The notes: a model not told the origin generated them from the letters alone. Counted from the stretch's first letter, positions 32,767 through 44,486 are shown. The stretch is 64,000 bases of DNA from Molossus alvarezi (GCA_037176705.1 CM073887.1:23005501-23069500); one strand, 5' to 3'. Translations and numbers: made by a program.

Positions 32767-33425
32767 AAAAGAGTTCTTAAATGATAAACTGCCTATGCTA
32801 TTATTTTTATAACTGTACCATATGCCTCTTCGATAAATAATGGCGATTATTTTATCTTAATGGCATCACACTGACTCTATGAAACATACTGAAAAGGAAA
32901 AATGCCTGCAAATAAAATGTGCTAAAGAACTGTAAACAAGCCTAGAAAAAAAAAAGTAGCATTTTACATTGCGGAACTGAATATCCAGGCTACAGAGAGA
33001 GCCCTTGATTTTTTTCTAACTCCACATACTTTGGAAACTTCTCTGTTAATCAATTATATTTTCACAAGTTCTGGGAAACAATTAGAAAATGAAATTCATT
33101 GGCAAAGACTGTGGATACAGAGAAGCCTGGAGTGGGGGGTGAGGAGAAATAGAGGATGAAGGCGGGAACCAGAAGAGCTGTGTGTTTTATGTCACAGAGT
33201 CAAGCTCTGGTGATTGAGATGGAGAGCAGCAAACTCATAGGCTTAGACCAGGAATTATTTTTATGGCAGGACATCATATGTGCCTTTCTAATGCTAGATC
33301 TTATAGTTTTCATTGGGCAAAATCATAGATAAGGTGCAGGTGGCCAAAATCTATGGCAATTTAGAAGCAGAGGAATGAAGATGAGATATGATGCAGAGTT
33401 GCCCTTTAAGTAGTTCCCCCGTGTT
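32767..33425. other. No recognised feature
   Basis: Non-repeat sequence; no domain in any frame. Confidence 0.4.
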
Positions 33426-33427
33426 TT

Positions 33428-33615
33428 ATACCAGCAGTTCTCAAACTTGACAATGCATCTTTGACCTGACAGCCTTGTTAAAACATTTTGCTGGGCCCTA
33501 AGCCCTGTGGTGGTAGGTCTAGAGCAGGGCCAAAGCATTTTCATTTCTAACAAGTTAACCAGTGTTGACGATGCTGCTATGGGTGGGGAGGGTGCACACT
33601 TTGTGAGCCACTGTT
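33428..33615 (+). mobile_element. MER5/MER3-like hAT-Charlie element
   Basis: agcagttctcaaacttgaca, ccttgttaaaacattttgct, catttctaacaagttaacca and cacactttgtgagccactgt. The overlapping 148-codon antisense frame is a shadow. Confidence 0.75.
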
Positions 33616-34028
33616 TCATGCCATCCTCTTTAATGCTGAGCCCCACTGGGCACCACCGTCTCCTACTGGTCCTTATTCTTGAATTTTCAGCACATCTTTC
33701 TAACAGATTTTTGTATTGGTTGGAAGGACTGCCTTTTTTTTTAATGCTTTCTTTTGAACGTGGTTTCAATCTGATACCTGCTCTTGTCTTTTAACTGAAT
33801 AAAAAGCCCTACTGAATAACTTCTAGGACTCACATCTTTGGATATGTGCCTGTGTTCTAATGTGAGTTCCTCTTATCCTTCACTTGGATACATTTCAGTG
33901 ATAAACAATAATCCCTTTGCTAACTATAAAAGTGATTTTTATAGTCCTGCCACCTTTCCAAATTTTGGATGATCAGAGTTGTGAATTAAATGGAGTTAAG
34001 ATAGGAAATAAGGGCTAATGGCATAGAG
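33616..34028. other. No recognised feature
   Basis: Unremarkable sequence without a repeat or gene signature. Confidence 0.4.
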
Positions 34029-34031
34029 GGT

Positions 34032-34368
34032 GCTGTAGTCTGAACATGTCCCTCAAAACTTCATATGTTGAAACTTAACCCTCTAGGGTGGTGTTAGCAG
34101 GTGGGGCCTTCAAGAGGTGATTAGGTCTTGGGGGTGGAGCCCTTGTGAATGGCATTAGTGCCTTTATAAAAGAGGCCTGTGAGTGTTCCCTTGTCCTTTC
34201 CACCACGTGAAGATGCCAGGAGAAGATTGTGGCGTAGGAGGAGGTCCTCACCGGGTCATGCTGGCACCCTGATTTTGGACTTCCAGCCTCCAGACCCGTG
34301 AGAGATTTCTGTCATTCACAACCCACTGATGGTGTTCTGTTATAACAGCCCGAACGGACTAAGATAGA
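34032..34368 (+). mobile_element. MaLR-type solo LTR (MST/MLT1-like)
   Basis: ttcatatgttgaaacttaac, gtggggccttcaagaggtga, gtggagcccttgtgaatggc, tgcctttataaaagaggcct (carrying the TATA-like tataaaa), cttccagcctccagacccgt and a cagcccgaacggactaaga end. This is a complete-looking LTR without an internal region, so it is probably a solo LTR left by recombination. No viral gene is present. Confidence 0.85.
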
Positions 34369-34787
34369 GAGAAGCAGATTTTATTAGGCTAACCTGTAGA
34401 TGTCAATTATTCAGGAAGTTTTATCCTATGAATAATCAAGAGTTTACTGTGGCTATAATTTTCTGTTGAATTTACCCTTTTGAAAACTCTACATAGCAAC
34501 TTAATTATAATCTCTCACTGCCTATTCAGAGAAAGCTCTTGAAACTGGCTGTAGGTTTCCTGAATATCTAAGAGCTTAATGTGTCATTTGTGGCCCAGGA
34601 CTGAGCATAAAGCATCCAGTATAAAATATATGCAGTAGAGCATGAAGAGAATATAATTTGTGAGAAATCGAAAAGATAAAAGGTGAGCATTCTTAAGACT
34701 AGAACAGTAGACAAAACAGTAAAGAACAAAAGGATTAGGTGACTTGGAAAATGCTAGAGTTTTCACCTCTGCTTTTTTTGTTGTTGC
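34369..34787. other. No recognised feature
   Basis: AT-rich non-repeat sequence. Confidence 0.4.
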
Positions 34788-34975
34788 TAATCCTCACCCG
34801 AAGATATTTTTTCCTTTGATTTTTAGGGTAGAAGGAGGATGGAGGGAGAGAGAGAAAAATAGAGAGAGAGAGTCAGACATTGATTGGTTGCTTTCTGAAT
34901 GTGGCTGGGGATTGAACCCTCTTCCCTTCAGTGCTTGGGTACACGCTCTAACCACAGAGCCATACCAGCCAGGGC
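34788..34975 (-). mobile_element. Ves SINE, B/C-like with shortened body
   Basis: In reverse: tcctcacccgaagatatttt, ttgattggttgctttctgaa and gagccataccagccagggct. The body between the two GA-rich parts and the head is shorter than usual (about 190 bp overall). Confidence 0.85.
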
Positions 34976-35011
34976 TTATCTGTATATATATTTTTAATGA
35001 TTTAAGCCTGT

Positions 35012-35243
35012 TTAAATTTTTTTTCTTCATTGATTTCTTTTTAGAGAGAGAGAGAAAGAAAGAGAGGAAGGGAGAGGGGGAGAGAGAGAAACATTGATGA
35101 GAGAAAACATCGATTGGCCACCTCCTGCATGACCCCCACTAGGGATTGGGCCTACAGCCTGGGCATGTGTCCTGACAGGGAATTGAACCAGCGACCTCTT
35201 GGTGCATGGGTCGACGCTCAACCACTGAGCCACACCAGCTGGG
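35012..35243 (-). mobile_element. Ves-B SINE
   Basis: In reverse: ttcattgatttctttttaga, ggccacctcctgcatgaccc and gagccacaccagctgggc. A short TSD ctta(t/c)ctgtat is seen at 34976-34986 and 35244-35254. It follows the previous Ves in the same orientation. Confidence 0.9.
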
Positions 35244-35254
35244 CTTACCTGTAT

Positions 35255-35834
35255 TTTTAAGATAAAGTTTATCACTGACCATAAGTTAGAGTGGGTGATG
35301 CCTGTAAAAAGAGAAGAAAACAAACAAACAAACAAACACCCTTAGTTGTCTTGAAAGTTTGAGGAATATGTTAAACGCAAAACTGGATCAATTCATATCA
35401 AGAGAGGTTAAGAGCAGGGAACTTAAAAAAAAAAATTATGGACACAAGAATCATCTTCTTCAATGAAAAAGAGAAGACAGGACTTTGTGGGTGTCATGTA
35501 AGAACTATGACCATAAAACAATGAGATACTCCACAAATCCCATGTAAAAACTGATATTATCAGTTTAGGAATGTACATATATATCCAGCCTAGGACGTAG
35601 AGATAATATTACATATGTAGCTGGGTATGCCTAATTTATTTGAACTTTTATAAAGCTGTTTATTTAGGTTTTACTCATTTTTGGCCCTGCTGGACTATTT
35701 TCCATTCTTGAATATAGCTTTCTCCATGTCACTGTGCTAGTGTTGTTATTCTTTTTTCATAGGAAATATTTTCATTACCAGTTTGACCTGTTGAAAATCT
35801 ACAAAATCCATCAAGGTTTTGGTCAAATACCATT
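35255..35834. other. No recognised feature
   Basis: Contains a (CAAA)n patch at about 35318-35336. No gene signature. Confidence 0.4.
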
Positions 35835-36042
35835 AACATTTTTAAAAATTGAGGTATAATTGATATTTAAGATTATATCAGTTTCAAGTGTAGCATAATG
35901 ATTTGATATTTGTATATATTGTGAAACCATCCTACAATAAGTCTAGTTAACATCGTCATCATTCATAGTTCAAAATTTTTGTTCTTATGATGAGGACTTT
36001 TAAGATCTACTCTTAGTAACTTTCAAATATGCAATACAATAT

Positions 36043-36292
36043 ATATATATATTTTTTAATCCTCATCCGAGGACATTTTTCCATTTTTTGTACAGAGTGG
36101 GAGGGAGAGAGAGGAAGAGAGAGAGAGGGAAACATTGATGTGAAAGGGACACATCGAGTGGCTGCCACCCGCACAACCAACCAGGGCCGGGGACAAACTG
36201 CAACCGAGGTACATGCCCTTAGCGGGAACCGAACCTGGGCCTCTCCGGACCGCAGGCAGACGCTCTAACCGCTGAGCCAAACCGGCCAGGGC
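36043..36292 (-). mobile_element. Ves-A SINE, young
   Basis: Reverse copy with tttttgtacagagtggga (the GTACA variant) and an almost perfect head gagccaaaccggccaggg. The exact TSD tgcaatacaatat is at 36030-36042 and 36293-36305. Confidence 0.96.
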
Positions 36293-37100
36293 TGCAATAC
36301 AATATTTTTAACAGTCACCATGCTGTGCATTATATCCCCATAATTTATTTATTTTATAACTGGAAGTTGGTACCTTTTGACCCCTTTCACCCATTTTGCC
36401 CCACTCCCACCCCCCTGCCTCTGGCAATCACCAATTTCTTCTCTGTATCTATAAGGTTGGGTTTGTTTATTGGTTTAGATTCCACATATAAGTGAGATCA
36501 AATGGTATTTGTCTTTCTCTGACTTATTCCACTTGGTATAATGCCCTCAGGGTCCATCCTTGTTGTCACAAATGGCCGATTTTCTGTTTTTTTGTTTTTT
36601 TTTAATGGCTCAATAATATTTCATTGTGTATTTATACCACGTTTTGTTTATCCATTAATTCATTGATAGACACTTAGGTTGTTTCCATATCTTGGCTATT
36701 GCAAATAATGCTGCAGTGAACATGGGTGTGCATATATCTTTTCAAATTAGTGTCTGTGTGTGTATTTTTTTTCAGATAGATACCCAGAAATGTAATTGCT
36801 GGGTCATATGGTAGTTCTATTTTTAGTTTTTTTTTTTTCATAGCGGTTGCACCAATTTGCAATCCCACCAGCGATTCGAGAGGGTTTCCTTTCTTCACAT
36901 TCTCACCAACATTTGTTATTTGTTGTCTTTTTGATAACAGCTGATCTGATGGGTATAGGGTGATATGTCATTGTGGTTTTTATTTTCATTTACCTGATGA
37001 TTAGTGATGTTGAGCATCTTTTCATGTGTCTGTTGGCCATCTGTATGTCTTCTTTGGCAAAAGTCTATTCAGATCCTCTGCCCATTTTAAAATCAGATTT

Positions 37101-37317
37101 GAAAACTAATTTTTTTTCTTTATTGATTTTAGAGAGAGAGGAAGGGAGAGGGAGAGAGAGAGAAACATCAATGAGACAGAATATTGATTGGCCGCCTCCT
37201 GCATGCCCCCCACTGGGGATTGGGCCCAGAACCTGGGCATGTGCCCTGACTGGGAATTGAACCAGTGACCTCTTGGTGCATGGGTTGATGCTCAACCAGT
37301 GAGCCACACCAGCTGGA
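37101..37317 (-). mobile_element. Ves-B SINE in antisense L1
   Basis: In reverse: ctttattgattttagagaga, ccccccactggggattgggc, cctcttggtgcatgggttga and gagccacaccagctgga. A short TSD cagattt is at 37094-37100 and 37318-37324. Confidence 0.92.
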
Positions 37318-38194
37318 CAGATTTTTTTAAATGCTGAGCTGTATGAGTTCATTATGTATTTTGGATATTAATTCCTTATTGGATATATCATTTGTGAATA
37401 TCTTTTCCCATTCAGTGAGTTGCCTCTTTGTTTTATTGATGGTTTATTTTGCTGTGCAAATGCTTTTTTTTGTTGGATGTAATCTCATTTGTTTAATTTT
37501 GCTTTTGTTGCCCTTGCTTGGGACGATATATCCAAAAAATATATAACCTAGTGTATAAAAAAGCAAAAAGTTTACCGCTTATGTTTTCTCCTAGGAATTT
37601 TATGCTTACATTAAATTTTTAAATCCATTTTGAAGTTTATTTTGTATATGGTGTAAGGAAGTGGTCCAATTTCTTCCTTTCTTTTTTCTTTTTTGCATGT
37701 AGCTGCCTACTTTTCCTAAAACCATTTATTGAAGATTGTCTTTTCCCTATTGTATATTCTTGCCTTTTGCCTCTTTTGTTATATATTATTTGACCATATA
37801 AGCATGAATTTATTTCTGGGCTCTCTATTCTGTTTCATTAATCTATGTGTTTGTTTTTGTGCCAATACCACACTGTTTCGATTACTATAATTTTGTAGTA
37901 TAGTTTGAAGTCACGACCTTTGATACCTCCAGTGTTGTTCTTCTTTTCAAGATTGCTTTGGCTTATTTTATATATTTTTATAAAACTGACATCATACTAT
38001 TTGGTAGACTATGTTTGGGTACAACATAAATTTTAGTTTATTTGTATTTGACAGTTAAATTTTTCCCAAAGTTTTGATATTGTAGAATCTGGCTGATATG
38101 ACAATACTTGCATATAAATCTTCATGTTTAGAATTTTTCCTTTTCTTATATAAATTCCTAAAAATTGCTTTGAAAACTAAACTTACTGAGTGCT

Positions 38195-38420
38195 TATTAT
38201 TTGACCTTTATGGTGCTCAGAAATATATAGAGATATATAATCCTCATTACAAAACTATGATTATCTCTTTTTAGAAATAGAGCTGAAGCAAACCCAGCAA
38301 TAACGTTACTTAGTTACTTCATCCAGATCACAAAGCTGGAAAGCAGTAGAGCTGGGATTTGAACACCCGTCTGTCAGCTGCATCTGCTCCAGAGCCTGGG
38401 TTCTTAATATGCTGTAGCGA
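38195..38420 (-). mobile_element. MIR SINE, antisense
   Basis: aatagagctgaagcaaaccc, acaaagctggaaagcagtag, agctgggatttgaacacccg and gctccagagcctgggttctt match reverse MIR. Confidence 0.8.
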
Positions 38421-38985
38421 TTTACTTTAAAGGAAAAGACAGGTGGATTTGAGCAGAGTTTTAATAATACGCTTTACATCATCCGTGGAGTAGACCCTGA
38501 CCACTTGATAATTTTCTAGGAGCTGGGATCATTCAAAAACAATGGGCTTTTATTAATTTATTTGTTAGAAAGAATTTCTTGATAGAATGATTAATATTCA
38601 AACAGGATATATACTATTCATTTATGAACTCTTTTTAAGAGAAGCAATTTTAGAAGGTAATTTAAATTTAGATTTAGTCTGACTACGAGTGGGAATAAAG
38701 GAGGTAAAAGAGAAGGGAATCTTTTCTGGCTTCTGCATTAAAGATATCTAATTTCAGTGCTTTGACATTTTTGCATAAAACACAGCTAAAGATGGTAAAA
38801 ATAAATAAAATGAGATAAATTAATGTAAAGTACAATTTAGAAAGGTTGATGTATTATCAACATATGCATTTACAACCAAGGTACTTATTTCTAACTTTTG
38901 CTAATTAATTATTGTAACTTCTAAAGCAGCAGGGTTCAAATCAATGTCTATTTACTGGATGCATGCTGTTAAAAAGCATTGCTCT
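38421..38985. other. No recognised feature
   Basis: AT-rich non-repeat sequence. Confidence 0.4.
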
Positions 38986-39187
38986 AGCCCCGCTGGTATG
39001 GCTCAGCAAACTGAGCATCCTCCTTTGGACTGAGAGGTCCTGGTTCTATTCCCCCTCAGGGCACATTCCCAGGTTGGGGCTCAATCCCCAGTATGAGGCG
39101 TGCAGGAGGCAGCCAATCCTTGTTTCTATCTCTCTGTCCCTAAAAAAATCAATAAAAAACATATTAAAAAAAAAAGAAAAAGAAAAA
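38986..39187 (+). mobile_element. Ves-B SINE, diverged
   Basis: gccccgctggtatggctcag, tgagaggtcctggttctatt, ggcgtgcaggaggcagccaa and a tail of aaaaatcaataaaaaa. Short TSD aaaaagca on both sides. Confidence 0.88.
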
Positions 39188-39204
39188 GCACTTAACCCAA
39201 ACTG

Positions 39205-39430
39205 TTGGAAGGTAAATAAGATCAGGAAAATCTTCCTAGTTATTATGAGCTTTAAGTTGAGACCTGAAAATGATAGTGTTAGCCAGGCAAATGGGGCAGT
39301 GAGGGAAGAGTATTCCAGGGAGAGGGAAGAGCACATGCAAAGGCCCAGAGGAAGAAGAGAACAGGATGAACTGCAGGGAGTGCAAGTAGTTTACTATGGC
39401 TGGAACACAGAATTGGAGTGAGACAAGCAC
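39205..39430 (-). mobile_element. L2 fragment, antisense
   Basis: agagtattccagggagaggg and agcacatgcaaaggcccaga are the reverse of the conserved L2 phrase with cctttgcacttgctgttcc. Confidence 0.65.
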
Positions 39431-39439
39431 TCTTCTTAC

Positions 39440-39550
39440 AAAATGAAGAAAACAATGCATACTTCATTAAGGTTCTTTTAAGGATAACATGAATTAATAT
39501 AGTAAAGTGTCTAGCACAGGCCCTGAAACATGGCAGGCACCAAAGAATGT
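39440..39550 (+). mobile_element. MIR 3' part
   Basis: aaggataacatgaattaata, then gtaaagtgtctagcacaggc, fits the 3' half of MIR. Confidence 0.65.
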
Positions 39551-39952
39551 TAGTTCCCTCTCTACAAATATCAATATCCATTATGCCCTCTGGGAGTGAA
39601 ACAGAGTCATTGTCTTAGAAGAAATGTGTTACCTAAAGTAAAAGAGAGGAAAAAGAAAACAGAAAAGAAAGGTGCCTAATGAAATCCATCTGTGATAGTA
39701 GCTTCTCCTAAATTCTGCTTCCTCAAGGGGACAAATAAACTATCAGAGTTTGCTAGTTTGAGAAAGGAGTTTGAAATATGAAATTTATAATAAAGCAGAA
39801 AAAATCTACAACATATGTAATAAGCAAAGAATTTTGGTTGCTATTCATAAAGAATTATTTCAAATAAATAAAAGACATAATAGAAAAATAGTCTAAGGAA
39901 ATAAACAATTCTGAAAAAATATGAATGAACAATATACTTATTTTAAGAATAG
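39551..39952. other. No recognised feature
   Basis: A-rich non-repeat sequence. Confidence 0.4.
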
Positions 39953-40191
39953 CCCTGAACGGTTTTTCTCAGTGGTTAGAGCATTGGTCTGCAGACAAGT
40001 GAGTCCCAGTTCGGTTCCTCTAGGGGCATGTACCTTGGTTGCGGTTTGTCCTTGGCCCTAGTTGGGGTTGTGTAGGTGGCAACCACTCAATGTGTCTCTC
40101 TCACATCGATGTTTCTCTCTCTCTCTTCCTCCCTCTCTCCCTCCTGCTCTGTCTGAAGAGAAATGCAAAAATGTCCTTGAGTGAGGATAAA
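39953..40191 (+). mobile_element. Ves-A SINE
   Basis: gccctgaacggtttttctca, gtttgtccttggccctagtt and tail tgtccttgagtgaggataaa. Short TSD aagaata on both sides. Several head substitutions, including the A box. Confidence 0.92.
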
Positions 40192-40385
40192 AAAGAATAA
40201 GTCCAACCATACTAATTAAAAGTAGAATGAGAGGCAATTATTTTTAGTTATAAATTTGACAAGGATTAGAAAAAATAATTATGCCTATTGTTGGGTCTTG
40301 GACAGCATCATATCATGCTGAAGGAAATATAAATTATAATAGTTTTTAGTAATATATATCTAAATATTTAAAATGTACATACTTT

Positions 40386-40556
40386 TGGCCCTGGCGGGTA
40401 TTGCTCAGTGGCGAGATCGTTGGCCTGAGCACCAAAGTGTCACGTATTTGATTCCTGGTTAAGGGCACATACCTGGGTTGCAGGTTTAATCCCCCGCCCC
40501 CATCAGTGCAGTGGGGATAGAAGGGAACAATGGATGCGTCCTTTCTTTCCTGTCTT
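40386..40556 (+). mobile_element. Ves SINE, 3' part missing
   Basis: ggccctggcgggtattgctc, acgtatttgattcctggtta and ttgcaggtttaatcccccgc, then a short CT stretch. It stops where the antisense L1 fragment begins. Confidence 0.85.
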
Positions 40557-40574
40557 CCACTTAGCTTTTTTTTT

Positions 40575-41060
40575 TTTTTTTTTTTTTTAATTTTTTATTT
40601 ATTTTTTTTATTTTTTTTTTTTATTTTTTATTTTTGTTACAGATATTTTACCTTTTTACCCCATTGGCACCCCCACCCTACCCCCCCCCCACCCTTTCCC
40701 CGGCTTAGTTGTCCATGTCCATTGGTCATGCATACATGCATATAAGTTCTGTGGTTTATCTCTTCCCACCCCCCCACCCCCCATCCCCTCTTCTGAGGGA
40801 TGTCAGTCTGTGCCCTACTTCCATGTGTCTGGGTCTACTGTATTCCTCAGGCTGTTATGTTCATTATATTCCGTATATAAGTGAGATCATGTGGTATTTG
40901 TCTTTTTCTGCTTGGCTTCTTTCACTTAGGATAATACTTTCCAGGTCCCTCCATGTCGTCTCAAAGGATAAGAGATCTTTCTTTCTTACCGCTGCATAGT
41001 ACTCCATTGTGTATATGTACCACAGCTTTTTTATCCATTCGTCTACTGGTGGACACTTGG
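40575..41060 (-). mobile_element. Antisense 3' end of the young L1 family
   Basis: A long T-run and ttgttacagatattttacct mirror the tail of the L1 at 27687-27945, and the rest mirrors the end of its ORF2 (for example gctgcatagtactccattgt). The TSD ccacttagc plus T9 is at 40557-40574 and 41061-41078. It is a 5'-truncated insertion. Confidence 0.92.
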
Positions 41061-41099
41061 CCACTTAGCTTTTTTTTTATTTTACACCCATCCTGCTTC

Positions 41100-42085
41100 T
41101 ATTAAAGTCTTCTCAATCTTTGTTATGGCAATTCCATCCTTCCAGTTGCTCAGTCCTTCAAAAACCTCAGATTCATTCTTGTTTTCTTTTCTTCATACTC
41201 CACATCCACTCTGTGAGGAATTCGTCAGCTCATCACCTCCAGCCTATCTCCCTGGTCCACATCACCATGCTCTGGCTCCTGAATTATTTCGATAGCCTTT
41301 TAATTTGTTTCTGCTTCAGCCCTTACCCAATAATATCTATTCTCAACCTAGCAGTCAAGGTGATGCTATCACAATATGTCAAATGTTATTTTTTACCCCA
41401 AACTCTCCAATGACTTTCAATTCAGAGTTAAATCCTCACCACATTTGAGTCACTTGTTTCTTTGAGTTCATCTTCCCCACACTTACAGCCTGGGTTTCAG
41501 GGCTTTTGTGCTTGTCTTATGCCTCAAAAGTTGTCTGTCCAGATATCTTACTCCTTACTTTTCTTCAGGCCTTTGCTCAAATGTCACCTCCTTCAGAGGG
41601 TTTCCTTGATCATCTTATTTAAAAGATGTACCCGTCATATTCCTCATATCCCCTCCCTGTTTAATTTTTCTCCATAGTATTTTTTTAGGGTGATTTTTTT
41701 GTTGTTGTTGTTGTTCAGATAGAGCGGGAGAGAGAGAGAGAGAAACATCGATGTGAAGGGACACATCGAGTGGCTGCCACCCACACGACCAACCAGGGCC
41801 GGGGACAAACTGCAACCGAGGTACGTGCCCTTAGTGGGAACCGAACCCGGGTCTCTCTGTACCGCAGGCCGACGCTCCAACCGCTGAGCCAAACCGGCCA
41901 GGGCTCCATAGTATTTTTAATCATGTGGCAGCCCACATGTTTTCCTTATTATCTGTCTCTGTCACCTGGAATGTAAGCTCTATGAAGGCTAAGATTTTTG
42001 CTTTTGTTTTCTGCTGTGTCCCCAGCCTCTAGAAGAATGCCTGGCATGCATAAAGTACTCAAATTAATATTGTTTGAATAAATGA
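41100..42085 (+). mobile_element. L2 LINE 3' half
   Basis: cctttgctcaaatgtcacct, cttcagagggtttccttgat, ctggaatgtaagctctatga, gtgtccccagcctctagaag and a ttgtttgaataaatgaatg end are the L2 3' landmarks in order. One of the best preserved L2 copies here, interrupted by a Ves. Confidence 0.88.
41686..41903 (-). mobile_element. Ves-A SINE with unusual (TTG)n tail
   Basis: Head and body are near consensus (gagccaaaccggccagggc). The usual cctcacccgaggacattttt block is missing and replaced by ttagggtgattt and (ttg)5. The exact TSD ctccatagtattttt is at 41670-41684 and 41904-41918. Confidence 0.93.
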
Positions 42086-42089
42086 ATGA

Positions 42090-43270
42090 TTCTCCCACAT
42101 TCCAGTTGTCAGGGCAGGCCAAGCTGACCTGCTGTGCAGAACTCCCTGGCTTCTACCGTCATTTCTATCCCCCTTATCCTTCCTCAGCTTTTCCTTAGGA
42201 GCCACTGTCTGCACTTGTTGTAGGTGAAAAGCTGGGGAGTCCTGAGAGGTATTGGCAACAAGGGCACCCTGTGTTTCTGCTGCTGTGCACAAGCACATCA
42301 GTGGTGGTAGACAGCCTTAGAAGGAAGCGTGAAGTTTGTATCATTCCATTACCATCCTTACAAGACAGAATTTGAAACCACATATACCTAATTTTTTGTT
42401 ATCTCTGGATGCCATTCATGGAGAATGAAGAGAGGAAGATACTTCCTCCAAAGGAGAATTGGGTGAGGTGCTAGCAGGATGCTGCTGCGGTGGAAAAACT
42501 TCCACATCCGCCTTTGCAAGCGGTGGTGTGACCCAACCTGCCCAGATTGTGGTTCACCTCAAGTTTCAGCCACACCAACCACAGGGCTCTGAAAATGCCA
42601 AGAGGGCCTCTAACCAAGAATTTGACTCCTCCTCCTGGATTTAATGTCCAGAAAGCAGAGCGTTGACTTGGCTGTCCAAGGATGCAGGGGGAGTGGGAGA
42701 CAGAGTGAAGGGGAGATGGGGTAGGGCTGCCAGCGTGGCATTGGGCACCAAATGTCTGGTGAAGGGCAGCGGGCAAACTCGGGGTCAGGTCAGTCCGTGG
42801 TCTGGGTTCTGGGAAGGATGCTGAGACAAGGAGCAGAGCCATACGCCACCACCAACCAGAGAGGTAGGGAAAGAATTTTCCTAACCTGTTCTCACATCTT
42901 CCAGGGAGTCCTGAGTTAGGGAAGTTTCCTTTTTGCTGCAGAACAGTCCAAATTAAAGAGCACTCACGTTTGGGGTGCTCGAGAACCAAACCGTGTGACA
43001 TGCACACATATATACTCACGAACAACTACAAAGCTGACTTCCATGAAAAAACTAAACTACAGCAACACCGGCCCCCCTCTGGGCAGTAACGTTAACGGAG
43101 ACCCATTCTCGCCCTGCTCACTTAAGGGAGTTTGCCAGTAGAATAACATGCCACCATTTCCATCACTGGACTCAGCTCTCTTGGGACTTTATTAGCATTT
43201 TAAAATTCAAACCGGGTGGAGGGGGTTGAGGCACCTCAGCCGAGGTCAAATCGTTAGGAAGTGAGAAATC
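42090..43270. other. Repeat-free stretch upstream of the CpG island
   Basis: No transposon seen, unlike most of the window. It holds RUNX-type core motifs tgtggtt (42548-42554) and aaccaca (42577-42583). A 184-codon antisense frame (42471-43025) has no recognisable domain. Proximity to the CpG island makes a regulatory role possible but unproven. Confidence 0.4.
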
Positions 43271-43429
43271 TGAAACGTCCGCGACTGCGGACTTGTCTCA
43301 CTTCCTCCACCTCGCAGGTTTATTTTCCTGTGTGAGTGTGTGAAGGAGTGTAGTTCCAGGGAAGGGCGAGCCCGCAAGGACGAGTTGTCCTCCATTCCGC
43401 AGAGGTGTAAGTTTCAGTGGAAACTTTCT

Positions 43430-43925
43430 CTGCTCCTCCTCCTTCACCTTGGAAACAGGCACCTGGCGCCGGGAGTCCCGGGGGAGGGCGTGGCCGGGGC
43501 GGGGCCGGCGTGCTCCCGGTCCGGAGTGGCAGGTTGGGCCCCGCCCTGGACTGGCCCCGCCCTCCCCAGGGTGCGGAGGGGAGGGGGGCCGGGAGAATCT
43601 GGGACTCGTGCGGCTCAGCCGCCTGCTGTGGATCCGGTGGAAAAGTTGCCCTCGAACCTTCTCCAGCCTTCTCCTTTCTTCCCCGACCCTGCTGTGGAGT
43701 TGGAGTCCGACGGGGAGGAGCCGCAGAGACCTGCGAGGTCCTGGGCAGGAGCCGGCTCTCCTTCCTCTGGGCACTCAGCGCAGGTGGTGGCTCCGGGTCC
43801 ATGTCCTCAGGACCCGGCACAAACTTTGTGGATTGTCCTGGGACACTTGGGCAAGTGCCGCTCCGTGCCGGGAGGAGGAGCCACGCCAGGGGTCAGGTAC
43901 GTGGCACGCTGCGGTGAGAGTTGCA
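43430..43925 (+). promoter_or_regulatory. CpG island, candidate promoter
   Basis: The only clearly CpG-rich block in the window (ggcgccgggagtcccggggg, gggcgtggccggggcggggc). GC boxes: ggggcggggcc at 43496-43506 and ccccgccc at 43539-43546 and 43555-43562. No TATA box is seen. Several long overlapping frames on both strands are an effect of high GC. Most mammalian CpG islands of this kind are promoters. The direction is inferred from the splice donor at the right edge. Confidence 0.65.
43600..43896 (+). other. Candidate first exon ending in a consensus splice donor
   Basis: ggggtcag|gtacgtgg at 43896/43897 is a strong donor match (CAG|GTACGT) at the right edge of the CpG island. The left end is not determined. 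A small frame beginning at the atg near 43801 (MSSGPGTNFVDCPG) stays open to the donor; it may be coding start or 5' UTR. I do not recognise the gene. No second exon could be located in the following 20 kb. Confidence 0.35.
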
Positions 43926-43929
43926 CTTG

Positions 43930-44449
43930 AGGGATTCTTTCATTTCAGGGGGTTAAGGGAGCAGGGAAAGCAGAAGTGACCCTTTCCTGCATCCCCCTAG
44001 ACCCCTCCCGCTGGCCGGGGGAACAGGTACTGAGGTGGGGGGACCCAGTGGGAGTATCCCTAACAAGATCGTGGTGTCGGCCAAGGCACAGCGGGTAGGA
44101 GGAGGTGGCTCCCAGGGCTGTGGGACTGGGTGTTACTCAGTGATAACCCCGGGGGAGAGAGAGCCAGCAGCTCGTTGTGACGGAGAAAGATGTCATCAGG
44201 GTTCTACCCCTTTCCTTGGTCCCTGGGGCCAGAGAGATGGGTCCTATGGGGAAAAAACAGGAAAAGTCGAGGAGATTTGGGGCTCAGTTTCCCTCTCCAA
44301 ACGTCCTCACTTAACACAAGAGACAGAGGTGGCGCCACTTTGAGGTTTGCAGCACTTGACTGGTGTAAGTATTTAACTTGTTTGGTAGCTGTTGCTCAAT
44401 TTCCTAAGTTCTCAAGTGAACCTGCACTTAAGTCGTGGCTGTTGTTATT

Positions 44450-44486
<37 letters not shown>

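Larger units (their letters stand above)
35835..38040 (-). mobile_element. Antisense L1 3' half (L1MA type)
   Basis: 3' UTR antisense at the left (ttgaggtataattgatattt, cctacaataagtctagttaa), then ataactggaagttggtacct, ccacatataagtgagatcaa, cttggctattgcaaataatg, attgctgggtcatatggtag, ttcccattcagtgagttgcc, and gttcttcttttcaagattgc near the right end. Ves copies at 36043 and 37101 interrupt it. 5'-truncated and full of stops. Confidence 0.9.

Noticed and set aside
33323..33769. 148-codon antisense frame
   Set aside because: Lies partly over a MER5/MER3-like transposon and has no recognisable domain.
43411..43424. Palindrome gtttcagtggaaac as a possible regulatory site
   Set aside because: A 5-bp arm inverted repeat is expected by chance, and it does not match an interferon-response element.
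43298..43979. Five overlapping long frames on both strands in the CpG island
   Set aside because: High GC removes stop codons in all frames. Overlapping frames on opposite strands cannot all be genes, and none resembles a known protein.
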